Shown: positions 25,531 through 33,464 of the stretch, piece by piece
Layout of the letters: the number at the start of each line of letters is the position of its first letter
How positions within the stretch are numbered: position 1 is the stretch's first letter
DNA from: RYN-122 sp963761655
GTDB taxonomy: Bacteria; Actinomycetota; Actinomycetes; Mycobacteriales; SCTD01
Direction of reading: 5' to 3'
Assembly: GCA_963761655.1 (NCBI GenBank)
Contig: CAVXHI010000004.1
Coordinates: forward strand, 75,428 to 139,427
DNA length: 64,000 nucleotides
Translations under genes and position numbers: made by a program
The notes under the pieces: generated by a model
What the model saw: the letters and a program-made list of their open reading frames with translations, nothing else
The model's database searches: none
What the model was told of the DNA's origin: nothing

Positions 25531-26037
25531 GTGGCGACACCGGCAGGAGCAGGAGCGGAGACGGGCGGCGACCCCGCCGCGCCCGAGCTGCTGTCCTGGG
25601 AGACCGCCGAGACGTTCACCGGCGAGTCCCGGCCCCCGGTCGGGGTGCAGAAGGGCTTCCTGCTGCGCCTGCACGCCGACCCGCGCTGCCGCGACCGGCT
25701 CGTCCCCGGCGGGCACACGGTCGCCCGCCGGTACGACCAGGTCCGGGCGGCCGACCTGTGTCCCACCTGCACCGCCGAGGTGGTCGCCCGCTCGACCAGC
25801 AGCGTGCTCGCCCGTCTGCGCGACGCCGAGCGGCTGCTGCGCAAGCTCCTCATGACGGCGCACACCTCTCCGGTGCCGCGGGAGATCGTCCACTGCCGGG
25901 CGCTGCGGTTCGAGGCCGAGCAGAGCGTGAGCGTCCACCCGCAGGCGGCGGCCCTCGCCGAGGCGGTCGCGGCCCTGGCCGGCGAGACCGCCGAGGCGCT
26001 CCGCGAGGGCCTGCGGACCGCGCTCCGCCCCCGGTAG
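25531..26037 (+). CDS. Hypothetical cysteine-containing protein
   Basis: I do not recognise this 168-residue protein. Visible features are a central RLHADPRCRDRL, a CxxC in LCPTC, a further cysteine in VHCRAL, and a helical C-terminus rich in Ala/Glu (ALAEAVAALAGETAEAL). The three cysteine sites could bind a metal. No ribosome site stands out. The GTG at 25531 is favoured for length, but the GTG at 25498 is possible. It precedes the acyl-CoA synthetase by 14 bases and may share its transcript. Confidence 0.55.
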   Translation: MATPAGAGAETGGDPAAPELLSWETAETFTGESRPPVGVQKGFLLRLHADPRCRDRLVPGGHTVARRYDQVRAADLCPTCTAEVVARSTSSVLARLRDAERLLRKLLMTAHTSPVPREIVHCRALRFEAEQSVSVHPQAAALAEAVAALAGETAEALREGLRTALRPR

Positions 26038-26051
26038 TCCAGGCTGGGCCG

Positions 26052-27575
26052 GTGCAGCCCGCCTACGACGACGCCCCCGACGACCCCGTCGTCCGCGAGA
26101 CCTGGCTGGGCGCCCCTGCACTGTCCTACGCCCGCCGTCCCCGCTCCGTGCTGGAGGTCCTGGACCGTGCCGTCGCGGGCTGCCCCGACGCGACCGCGTT
26201 CGTCGACGGCGACCGCACCGAGACGTACGCGCAGTTCGGCGTCCGGGTCGAGACCGCGGCCCGTGCCCTGGCCGCCCGGGGTCTGCGTCCGGGCGACGCC
26301 GTGGCGGTCCTCGCAGGCAACAGCCTCGAGCTCGCCGCCCTGCTGTTCGCCTGCGCCCGGGCCCGACTGGTCCTCGTGGGCCTGAGCACCCGGCTCGCCC
26401 CCGCCCAGTGGGAGCTGATGTGCGACCACATGGACGTGCGGCTGCGCCTGGCCGCCGACCAGCCGCTCCCCGATGCGGAGGACCTCGGGGCCGTCCTGGC
26501 CGAGGGCGGGCCGGCGGTCGCGTGGGAGGCGCCGGACGAGGCGGAGACCTACGCGGTGGTCTTCACCAGCGGGACGACCGGCCGCCCGAAGGCGTCGCAG
26601 GTGGTGCACCGGGCGTCGGTGCACTCCGGCATGAGCTACCAGCGGGTCCTGCAGCTGCGCCCCGACGACGTCACCGCGGTGCTGTTCCCCCTGACCTACA
26701 TCTCCGCGATGCACGCGCACGTGCTCCCCGCCCTGCTCGCCGGCGCGTCCTGCGTGCTCCTCGACACCACCTCGCCCACCACCTACGTCGACGCCCTGCG
26801 CGAGCACGCCGTCTCCTGGGCCTACGCCGTCCCGTCGTGGTGGCGGATGTGCCTGCGCGTCCCGGGCTTCGCCGACCTGCCCGCCCTCAGCAGGGTCGCG
26901 GCCGGCGGCGCGCCCTTCCCGGCGGAGCTGCAGGAGGGCCTGCGCGACCGGCTCCCCGGGGTCCGGCTGCACGACGTCTACGGCCTGTCCGAGACGCACT
27001 CCCCCGCCTGCCTGGCCTCCGACGCCGACCTCCGGGCCCGGCCGCACAGCGTCGGCCGGCCGCTCCCCTGCATGGAGGCCCAGGTGCGGTCCCTCGACGA
27101 CGGCGCGGTCCTGCCCACCGGCGAGGCCGGGGCGCTGTGGCTGCGCGGGTCGCTGGTCACCACGGGGTACGCCCGCGACCCGGAGGCCACCGCGGCCGCC
27201 GTGGTCGACGGCTGGTTCGACACGGGGGACGTCGCGAGGATCGAGGAGGACGGCTCGGTGGTCGTGCTGGACCGCACCAAGGACATGGTCAACCGGGGAG
27301 GCGCCAAGGTGTTCAGCGCCGAGGTCGAGGCGGTCCTGCGGAGCCACCCCGCCGTCGAGGACGCCGCCGTCGTCGGGGTGCCCGACCCGCTGGCCGGCGA
27401 GGCGGTCGCGGCCTTCGTCGTCGCGTCGGGGCCGGTGACGGCCGCCGAGGTGCGGGCCTGGGTCCGGGACGGCCTGGCCGAGCACGCCGCTCCGCGCAAG
27501 GTGGTCTTCGTGGACGCGCTCCCCCGCAACGCCCTGGGCAAGACCGACAAGCAGGCCCTGCGGGCGCGAGCGTGA
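26052..27575 (+). CDS. AMP-dependent acyl-CoA synthetase/ligase (ANL superfamily)
   Basis: A 507-residue cytoplasmic enzyme that activates a carboxylic acid as acyl-AMP and then acyl-CoA. Motifs are the phosphate loop VVFTSGTTGRPKAS, the A5-like VYGLSETHSP, DGWFDTGDVA, the hinge region VLDRTKDMVNRGG, and the A10 lysine in RNALGKTDKQ. GTG at 26052 is the nearest start to the conserved N-terminus. It overlaps the DUF998 gene by GTGA. The acid substrate is unknown; fatty or short-chain aromatic acids are both possible for this type. Confidence 0.88.
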   Translation: MQPAYDDAPDDPVVRETWLGAPALSYARRPRSVLEVLDRAVAGCPDATAFVDGDRTETYAQFGVRVETAARALAARGLRPGDAVAVLAGNSLELAALLFACARARLVLVGLSTRLAPAQWELMCDHMDVRLRLAADQPLPDAEDLGAVLAEGGPAVAWEAPDEAETYAVVFTSGTTGRPKASQVVHRASVHSGMSYQRVLQLRPDDVTAVLFPLTYISAMHAHVLPALLAGASCVLLDTTSPTTYVDALREHAVSWAYAVPSWWRMCLRVPGFADLPALSRVAAGGAPFPAELQEGLRDRLPGVRLHDVYGLSETHSPACLASDADLRARPHSVGRPLPCMEAQVRSLDDGAVLPTGEAGALWLRGSLVTTGYARDPEATAAAVVDGWFDTGDVARIEEDGSVVVLDRTKDMVNRGGAKVFSAEVEAVLRSHPAVEDAAVVGVPDPLAGEAVAAFVVASGPVTAAEVRAWVRDGLAEHAAPRKVVFVDALPRNALGKTDKQALRARA

Positions 27576-28123
27576 GCCGCCTCCCGCTGCTCGCCGGCGT
27601 CGCCGGGCCGACCGCCTTCGTGGGCGCCTGGCTGGTCGGCGGGCTGCGCCGCGACGGCTACGACCCGGTCGCCACCACCATCAGCCGCCTGGCCGAGCAG
27701 GGCACGCCCGACGCCGCCCTCATGACCGCCGGCTTCGCCGCCTTCGGGGTGCTGGTGCCCGTGTTCGCCCGCCAGCTCGAGCCGCGGGCCCTGCGGGTCG
27801 CCGCGACCACCTCGGGGCTCGCCACGCTCGGCGTCGCCCTGGCCCCGCTGAGCGCCGCCGGCGGGACGACGTCGGACCGGGTGCACTACGCCGCGGCAGC
27901 CCTCGGGTACGTCGCCCAGGCGGCGTCCCCGCTGGTCGGCGCGACCGCCCTGCCGCGACCCGCGGTGTCCCGGACGGTGGGGGCCCTCGCCGGGGCGTCG
28001 CTGGTCGCCAGCCTCGTCGACAGCGAGCGCACCGGGCTGTGGCAGCGCCTCGGCCTCGGGCTCGTCGACGCCTGGTTCGTCGTCCTCGCGGTGCGGCTCC
28101 TGCGAGACTCGTCCCGTGCGTGA
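27572..28123 (+). CDS. DUF998 family membrane protein
   Basis: A 183-residue inner-membrane protein with about six hydrophobic helices. It begins with a helix containing GVAGPTAFVGAWLVGG, followed by the DUF998-typical YDPVATTISRLAEQG loop after helix one and a conserved-looking SDRVHYAAA segment. No function is established for the family. It is translationally coupled to the synthetase by GTGA and overlaps the S4 gene by eight bases. Confidence 0.75.
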   Translation: MSRLPLLAGVAGPTAFVGAWLVGGLRRDGYDPVATTISRLAEQGTPDAALMTAGFAAFGVLVPVFARQLEPRALRVAATTSGLATLGVALAPLSAAGGTTSDRVHYAAAALGYVAQAASPLVGATALPRPAVSRTVGALAGASLVASLVDSERTGLWQRLGLGLVDAWFVVLAVRLLRDSSRA

Positions 28124-28325
28124 CGTCGAGACCCGCGAGCCGGGCATCCGGCTGGGCCAGTTCCTCAAGCTCGCCGACCTCGCCGACACCGGCGCGGACG
28201 CGAAGGCGATGCTCGAGGGCGGCACCGTGACCGTGAACGGCGAACCGGAGAGCCGCCGCGGCCGGCAGCTGGCCAAGGGCGACGTCGTGCAGGTGCCCCT
28301 GGCCGACCCGGTCCGGGTCGCCTAG
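28116..28325 (+). CDS. S4-domain RNA-binding protein (YbcJ/YaaA-like)
   Basis: A 69-residue protein made almost entirely of an S4 RNA-binding fold: GIRLGQFLKLADLADTGADA, then MLEGGTVTVNGEPESRRGRQ and GDVVQV. Such proteins are thought to bind structured RNA, possibly the ribosome. GTG at 28116 overlaps the DUF998 gene. Its TAG stop shares the palindrome CTAG with the stop of the convergent acyl-CoA dehydrogenase-like gene. Confidence 0.85.
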   Translation: MRDVETREPGIRLGQFLKLADLADTGADAKAMLEGGTVTVNGEPESRRGRQLAKGDVVQVPLADPVRVA

Positions 28326-29311
28326 AGCCGACGGAGCGTCGCGGCGCGGACGGGCCTGGTCTGGGCCTGCACGAGGTGGAACAGCGCCTCCCGGGCCAGC
28401 CGCTGCGGGGCGGCCGTCAGCGCCATCGCGCTCCCGCCGGTCGCGGCGACGAGCGCGGAGGTCGCGGTGACGGCCAGCTGCAGGGCCTCGGCCCGGACCT
28501 CGAGCCGGCGGTCGAGCCGCTCGGCCGGGTCGACGTCGTCGAGCAGCGCGTAGGCCTCGGCGCGGAGCTCCTCCGTGCGCTCCCCCAGGCGGCCGGCCAG
28601 GGCGACGGCGTCCTCGTCGGGCCGGGCCTGCAGGCGCTGGACGGTCTCGCGCAGCAGCCCGAAGGTGTGCGGCCCGACGTTCGCGGTCCTGAGCCGGTCG
28701 GCCTCGAGCCAGTCGTCGCGGTCGGCCACCAGCGTCACGTCGGCGTCGTCGGCGCGGAGGCCGTCCAGGGCGAGCGACACGGTGCGGGTGCCGCCCATCG
28801 CGGCGAGCTGCAGCGGCGTCGTCCCGAGCCCCGGCTGGTCCACGGCGGGCAGCAGGGCGAAGACGAGCCGGCCGTCGTCCGTGGTGCCGCCGAGCAGGAC
28901 CAGGTCGACGATGCCCCAGCCGGTGGTCCAGTCGACGGCGCCGTCGAAGCGCCAGCCGCCGTCCACGCGGGTGGCCGTCACGGCCGGGCGACCGGGGCGG
29001 CGGACGTGGGCGAAGGCGACGCCCGCCGGGGTGCTGCCGTCGACGAGCCCGGGCACTGCCGGGTGCCCCGCCTGGGTCGCCTGCAGGAGCGGGAGCCCGT
29101 GCTGCACGACGACGAACCAGGTCGAGCCGTCGGCCCCGGCCAGCAGCTCGGTGACCTCGCGGGCGACGTCGGGCGGCTGCGGTCCGTACAGCCCGGCCGC
29201 GGCGACGGCGTCGAGGTGGCTGCGCGGGACGCCCTCGACGTCGACCTGCTCGGCCCGGGGCCGGAGGAGCTCGTCGCCGAGGACGCGGGCAGCGTCAGAC
29301 GCCGACAGCAC
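28322..29311 (-). CDS. Acyl-CoA dehydrogenase-like protein
   Basis: A 329-residue protein with the acyl-CoA dehydrogenase three-domain layout in short form. It has an N-terminal helical part, a middle beta domain (RRPGRPAVTATRVDGGWRFD, WTTGWGIVDLVLLGG), and a C-terminal helical domain (RLGERTEELRAEAYALLD, SALVAATGGSAMAL). It is about 50 residues shorter than usual and I cannot identify the catalytic glutamate, so activity is uncertain. GTG at 29311 overlaps the end of fabI by 17 bases, linking it to the fatty-acid genes. Confidence 0.72.
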   Translation of the reverse strand: MLSASDAARVLGDELLRPRAEQVDVEGVPRSHLDAVAAAGLYGPQPPDVAREVTELLAGADGSTWFVVVQHGLPLLQATQAGHPAVPGLVDGSTPAGVAFAHVRRPGRPAVTATRVDGGWRFDGAVDWTTGWGIVDLVLLGGTTDDGRLVFALLPAVDQPGLGTTPLQLAAMGGTRTVSLALDGLRADDADVTLVADRDDWLEADRLRTANVGPHTFGLLRETVQRLQARPDEDAVALAGRLGERTEELRAEAYALLDDVDPAERLDRRLEVRAEALQLAVTATSALVAATGGSAMALTAAPQRLAREALFHLVQAQTRPVRAATLRRL

Positions 29312-30059
29312 GGAACCCGCCGTCGACGTGCACCACGGAGCCGGTGGTCTTGGGGAACCAGTCCGACAGCAGCGCCACGCAGGCCTTCGCGACCGGCTCC
29401 GCGTCGCCGACGTCCCACCCGAGGGGCGCGCGGCCGTCCCAGACCTCCTCGAACTGGGCGAACCCCGGCACGCTCTTCGCCGCCATCGTGCGCACCGGTC
29501 CGGCCGACACGAGGTTGCACCGCACCCCGCGCGGACCGAGGTCGCGGGCGAGGTAGCGGTTGGCCGACTCGAGGCCGGCCTTCGCGACACCCATCCAGTC
29601 GTAGGACGGCCAGGCGACGGTCGCGTCGAAGTCGAGCCCCACGTAGGACGCCGACCCGGCCCACAGGTCGCGGCAGGCGTGCGCCAGGGCCGCGTAGGAC
29701 CAGGTGCTGACCTGCAGGGCGGTGCCGGCGTCCTCCCACGAGGTGCCGAGCAGGCCGCTGCCGAGGGCGGCGGCCGGGGCGTAGCCGACCGCGTGCAGGA
29801 CGCCGTCGAGGCCGTCGACGTGCTCGCGGAGCCGGGCCTCGAGGGCGGCGAGGTCGTCGGGGCTCGTGACGTCGAGCTCGACCACGGGCGGCTCCTGCGG
29901 CAGGCGCCGGGCGACCCGCCGGGTCAGCGACGCGGCCCGGCCGAAGGAGGACAGCACGACCGTCGCGCCCTGCTCCTGCGCGAGCCGGGCGGCCGAGAAG
30001 GCGATCGACCGCTCGGTGAGGACGCCGGTGACGAGCAGGCGCTTGCCCTGCAGCAGCAC
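29295..30059 (-). CDS. fabI: Enoyl-[acyl-carrier-protein] reductase (NADH), FabI
   Basis: A 254-residue SDR that reduces enoyl-ACP in type II fatty acid synthesis. It has the N-terminal LLVTGVLTERSIAFSAARLAQ, typical of FabI rather than FabG, and the catalytic Tyr-x6-Lys arrangement in SYDWMGVAKAGLESANRYLA. The later segment GPVRTMAAKSVPGF is the substrate-binding loop. GTG at 30059 shares one base with the acpP stop (TAGTG). It is the likely triclosan/isoniazid-class target by family; nothing in sequence marks resistance. Confidence 0.92.
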   Translation of the reverse strand: MLLQGKRLLVTGVLTERSIAFSAARLAQEQGATVVLSSFGRAASLTRRVARRLPQEPPVVELDVTSPDDLAALEARLREHVDGLDGVLHAVGYAPAAALGSGLLGTSWEDAGTALQVSTWSYAALAHACRDLWAGSASYVGLDFDATVAWPSYDWMGVAKAGLESANRYLARDLGPRGVRCNLVSAGPVRTMAAKSVPGFAQFEEVWDGRAPLGWDVGDAEPVAKACVALLSDWFPKTTGSVVHVDGGFRAVGV

Positions 30060-30301
30060 TAGGACAGCTTGGTCATGATCAGGTCGAGGAACGCGCCGAT
30101 GGTCTTGAGGTCGGTGAGCTCCTCCTCGGGCAGCTCCACGCCGAGGGCGTCCTCGAGGTCCATCGTGTACTCGACCAGGGACAGCGAGTCGACCTGCAGG
30201 TCGTCGACGAAGGACTTCTCCTCCTGCACGGCGTCGGCGTCGACCTCGAGCATGTCGACGGCCTTCTCGCGCATCACGGCCAGGACCTCGTCGCGTGTCA
30301 C
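30059..30301 (-). CDS. acpP: Acyl carrier protein
   Basis: An 80-residue acidic four-helix carrier. The phosphopantetheine serine is Ser39 in QVDSLSLVEYTMDLED; the following VELPEEELTDLKTIG is the usual helix III. It shuttles acyl chains among FabD, FabG and FabI encoded here. The GTG at 30301 is 18 bases from the upstream mini-gene. It is coupled by one-base overlap to fabI. Confidence 0.92.
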   Translation of the reverse strand: MTRDEVLAVMREKAVDMLEVDADAVQEEKSFVDDLQVDSLSLVEYTMDLEDALGVELPEEELTDLKTIGAFLDLIMTKLS

Positions 30302-30319
30302 GGGGTCGAGACTAGGAGG

Positions 30320-30496
30320 TCAGGCGGCGTGCACCCGCCGGTACGTCCGCAGGACCTCCAAGGGCAGACGGGCGCTCTCGTCGACGGGGTAGCCGCGGCT
30401 GCGGGCCCACGCGCGGACCTCGGTGAGGTCGTGGTCGGGCTGACGCTGCGCCGGGACGAGGCCGGCGGTCGTCGGGACGGGACCGGGGTCGGTCAT
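30320..30496 (-). CDS. Mini-protein resembling the Lsr2 C-terminal DNA-binding domain
   Basis: A 58-residue protein whose last 35 residues (LTEVRAWARSRGYPVDESAR, then LPLEVLRTYRRVH) match the helix-loop-helix E3/Lsr2 C-terminal domain pattern. The N-terminal dimerisation domain is absent and the RGR minor-groove motif reads ESARLP, so DNA binding may be altered. ATG at 30496 has GGAGG seven bases upstream. It stands 18 bases ahead of acpP, in the same direction, so it may belong to the fab operon or regulate it. Confidence 0.68.
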   Translation of the reverse strand: MTDPGPVPTTAGLVPAQRQPDHDLTEVRAWARSRGYPVDESARLPLEVLRTYRRVHAA

Positions 30497-30612
30497 GGGG
30501 AGCCTCCGTGCTCTCGGTGTCCTCCTCCTCATCGGCCCGTGCCGGGTCCCGCCCCACCACCCGGACGCGTGACGGGCCGATGAGTCCGGGGCCCGCGGGT
30601 CGTCAGCCCTGC

Positions 30613-31107
30613 ATGACGACGACCCGCACGGTGCAGGGCAGCCTCCGCGACGACCAGGGGCGCGGCACGGTGCACCTGGAGGCGCGGACGGACGCCCCGC
30701 CAGAGGAGGTGTGGGCGGCGCTCACCCACCGGCAGCGGCTGGCCGCCTGGCTCGGGCCGGTCGAGGGCGAGCCCGAACTGCTCAGCGCGACCTTCACCGC
30801 CACCGGCTGGGAGGGCGGCCTGGTGGTCGAGGCCTGCGAGCCGCAGCAGCGCCTGCTGGTGGGCACGCGGTCCGAGGGCGAGCCGGACTGCGTGATCGAG
30901 GTGCTGCTGCAGGCGGACGACGCAGGGACGCACGTCGTCGTCGAGGACCGCGGGCTGCCGCTGGACCAGCTGTGGGCGTACGGCGGCGGCGACCAGGTGC
31001 TGCTCGAGGGGCTGCTGGCCCACCTCGCCGGGCGGCCTCTGCCCGAGGCCCGGAGCCGGTGGCAGGAGCTCGGGCCGGGCTACCGGGAGCTGGGCGCGCG
31101 CCTCTAG
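30613..31107 (+). CDS. SRPBCC/AHSA1-type protein
   Basis: A 164-residue START-like beta-grip protein. The family opening is LEARTDAPPEEVWAALTHRQ, followed by AAWLGPVEGE and a late GGDQVLLEGLLAHLAG helix. Such proteins bind hydrophobic ligands or act as chaperone activators; no ligand can be named. ATG at 30613 is the first start after the gap. It is the only rightward gene in the fab region and its TAG stop shares CTAG with the fabG stop. Confidence 0.78.
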   Translation: MTTTRTVQGSLRDDQGRGTVHLEARTDAPPEEVWAALTHRQRLAAWLGPVEGEPELLSATFTATGWEGGLVVEACEPQQRLLVGTRSEGEPDCVIEVLLQADDAGTHVVVEDRGLPLDQLWAYGGGDQVLLEGLLAHLAGRPLPEARSRWQELGPGYRELGARL

Positions 31108-31799
31108 TGCCCCATCCCGAGGCCGCCGTCGACCGGGAGCACCGCGCCCGTCACGTAGGAGGCGGCGTCGGAGGCGAGGAAGGCGATGACCCCCGCGACC
31201 TCGTCCGGGTCCGCCACCCGGCCCAGCGGGATGCGGGCGAGGAAGTCGGCGTCGTCGAGCGCGGCGGTCATGTCGGTCCGGGTGAAGCCGGGCGCGACGA
31301 CGTTGCTCGTGATGCCGCGGCTGCCGTACTCGCGCGCCACGCTGCGGGCCAGCCCGACCAGGCCCGCCTTGGACGCCGCGTAGTTCACCTGGCCCGCCGA
31401 GCCCGACAGGCCCACGACCGAGGACACGAACACCAGGCGCCCCCACCTGGCCTTGAGCATCCCGCGCGACGCCCGCTTGGCCACCCGGTAGGCGGCGGTC
31501 AGGTTGGCGTCCACGACCGAGGTGAAGCTCTCCTCGCTCATGCGCAGGAGCAGGCCGTCGTCCGTGACGCCCGCGTTGGAGACGACCACCTCGACCGGTC
31601 CGAGCTCGGCCTCGACGGCGGTGAAGGCGGCGTCGACGTCGGCGCTGCTGGTGACGTCGCACGGGACGGCGAACAGGCCCTCGGGGGCGCCGCTGCTGCG
31701 GTGCGTGACGGCGACCCGGTGGCCCTGGCTGGCGAGCAGCCGGGCGGTGGCCAGGCCGATCCCGCGGCTGCCGCCGGTGACGAGGACGGTCCTGCTCAC
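31104..31799 (-). CDS. fabG: 3-oxoacyl-[acyl-carrier-protein] reductase, FabG
   Basis: A 231-residue SDR with the NADP glycine motif TGGSRGIGLATARLL, the NNAG-like SNAGVTDDGLLLRM, the catalytic Ser in VSSVVGLSG, and Tyr/Lys in NYAASKAG. The FabG-specific ending ASYVTGAVLPVDGGLGMGH is present. It reduces beta-ketoacyl-ACP. The GTG at 31799 overlaps the fabD stop (GTGA), so the two are coupled. Confidence 0.92.
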   Translation of the reverse strand: MSRTVLVTGGSRGIGLATARLLASQGHRVAVTHRSSGAPEGLFAVPCDVTSSADVDAAFTAVEAELGPVEVVVSNAGVTDDGLLLRMSEESFTSVVDANLTAAYRVAKRASRGMLKARWGRLVFVSSVVGLSGSAGQVNYAASKAGLVGLARSVAREYGSRGITSNVVAPGFTRTDMTAALDDADFLARIPLGRVADPDEVAGVIAFLASDAASYVTGAVLPVDGGLGMGH

Positions 31800-32671
31800 A
31801 GCAGCTGCTCCAGGGAGCTCGGGTCGTTCACGGTCAGGGCCCGGACCCCGGGCAGGGTGCGCTTGACGAGCCCCGTGAGGACGGCGCCGGGGCCGCACTC
31901 GACGACGGCGTCGACCGGGGGCAGCGCCAGCAGGGTCTCGCGCCAGCGGATCCGCGCCGTGAGCTGGCGGGACAGCTCTGCGGCCGGATCGTCGTAGGGA
32001 CCGGCCAAGGACCCGGACAGCACCGGGATGCTCGGGGGCCGGAACGACGCGGCCGCCAGGGCCTGCTCCAGCCGCGGCCGGGCGGGCGCCATGTGCGGGG
32101 TGTGGAACGCCCCGCCGACCTGCAGGGGCAGCACCCGGCGTGCACCCGCCTGCTTGAGCGGCTCGAGAGCGGCAGAGACGGACTCCACCCCGCCGCTGAC
32201 CACCACGTGGAGCGGGGCGTTGTCGTTGGCCGACCAGACCCCCGGCGGCAGGGCGGAGTCCACACCTGCCGGGTCGAGGCCGAGGACGGCCGCCATGGTC
32301 CCCGGCGTGGCGTCGCAGGCCTCCTGCATGGCGGCGCCGCGGGCGTCGACCAGGCGCAGGCCGTCCTCCTCCGTCAGCGCCCCGGCGACGACCAGCGCGG
32401 TGAGGTCACCGAGGCTGTGCCCGGCGACGGCGACGACCTCGAGGTCCGGGAGCGCCCGCACCACGACGAGCGACAGCAGGAACGTCGTCAGCTGCGCCTC
32501 CCGGGTGGCCCGGAGGGTCTCGGCGTCGGCGTCGAGCAGCAGGGCGGCGACGTCGCGGTCGAGGACCTCGGAGGCGGTCCGGACCAGGTCCCACCCCGCG
32601 GACGAGGTCCAGGGCGCACCGGCGCCCGGACGCTGGGAGCCCTGGCCGGGCAGGACGAGGGCGACGCGCAC
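31796..32671 (-). CDS. fabD: Malonyl-CoA:ACP transacylase, FabD
   Basis: A 291-residue acyltransferase loading malonyl onto ACP. It has the N-terminal ALVLPGQGSQRPG, the active-site serine in AGHSLGDLTALVVAGAL, the catalytic histidine region GGAFHTPHM, and the closing ECGPGAVLTGL. The start is the GTG at 32671, in a short 19-base divergent gap with hisN. It is the first gene of fabD-fabG. Confidence 0.92.
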   Translation of the reverse strand: MRVALVLPGQGSQRPGAGAPWTSSAGWDLVRTASEVLDRDVAALLLDADAETLRATREAQLTTFLLSLVVVRALPDLEVVAVAGHSLGDLTALVVAGALTEEDGLRLVDARGAAMQEACDATPGTMAAVLGLDPAGVDSALPPGVWSANDNAPLHVVVSGGVESVSAALEPLKQAGARRVLPLQVGGAFHTPHMAPARPRLEQALAAASFRPPSIPVLSGSLAGPYDDPAAELSRQLTARIRWRETLLALPPVDAVVECGPGAVLTGLVKRTLPGVRALTVNDPSSLEQLL

Positions 32672-32676
32672 GGCTC

Positions 32677-32682
32677 TAGTGT
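32677..32682 (+). promoter_or_regulatory. -10 box of hisN (leaderless)
   Basis: TAGTGT lies eight bases ahead of the GTG at 32691. Confidence 0.5.
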
Positions 32683-32690
32683 CGGCGACC

Positions 32691-33464
32691 GTGACACCCG
32701 ACCTGGCACTGGCCCACCGACTCGCCGACGCCGCCGACGCCGTCACCCTGGCGCGCTTCCGCGCCCTCGACCTCGACGTCCGGAGCAAGCCCGACCTCAC
32801 CCCGGTCAGCGACGCCGACCTCGAGGTCGAGCGGCTGGTCCGGGAGCTGCTCGCCCAGGAGCGTCCCGACGACGCCGTCCTCGGCGAGGAGCACGGCGTC
32901 ACGGGCACCGGTCCGCGGCAGTGGGTGGTGGACCCGGTGGACGGCACGAAGAACTTCGTCCGCGGCGTCCCGGTGTGGGCCACGCTGATCGCCCTGCGCG
33001 TCGACGGGCTGGTGCAGGTCGGGGTGGTGAGCGCCCCTGCGCTCGGCCGTCGCTGGTGGGCCGCCCGCGGCGAGGGCGCCTGGGCCGGACCGTCGCCGGA
33101 CACCGGCACCAGGCTGCAGGTGTCGGGCGTCGCCTCGATGGCGGACGCCTCCCTGTCCTACTCGTCGCTCACCGGCTGGGCCGCCCAGGGCCGGCTGCCC
33201 GGGCTGCTCGGGCTGTCGGAGGCCGCCTGGCGCACCCGGGCCTACGGCGACTTCTGGAGCCACGTCCTGGTCGCCGAGGGCGCGGTCGACGCGTCCTTCG
33301 AGCCGGAGGTCTCGCTGTGGGACCTCGCCGCCCTGCAGCCCGTCGTCGAGGAGGCCGGCGGGACGTTCACCGACCTGTCAGGCGTGCGCGGGCCGGACGG
33401 CGGCAGCGTCGTCTGCAGCAACGGGCTCCTGCACGACGAGGTCCTCGCGGGTCTGCAGCCCTAG
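32691..33464 (+). CDS. hisN: Histidinol-phosphatase HisN (inositol monophosphatase family)
   Basis: A 257-residue Mg-dependent phosphatase. The metal sites are GEEHG, DPVDGTKNF and WDLAALQPVVEEAGG, in order. The short form and the RVRSK-type N-terminus (DLDVRSKPDLTPVSDADLE) match actinobacterial HisN, the last missing step of histidine synthesis, rather than SuhB; a general inositol-phosphatase role cannot be excluded. The conserved ending CSNGLLHDEVLAGL overlaps the last 87 bases of the convergent GT87 gene. Confidence 0.85.
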   Translation: MTPDLALAHRLADAADAVTLARFRALDLDVRSKPDLTPVSDADLEVERLVRELLAQERPDDAVLGEEHGVTGTGPRQWVVDPVDGTKNFVRGVPVWATLIALRVDGLVQVGVVSAPALGRRWWAARGEGAWAGPSPDTGTRLQVSGVASMADASLSYSSLTGWAAQGRLPGLLGLSEAAWRTRAYGDFWSHVLVAEGAVDASFEPEVSLWDLAALQPVVEEAGGTFTDLSGVRGPDGGSVVCSNGLLHDEVLAGLQP

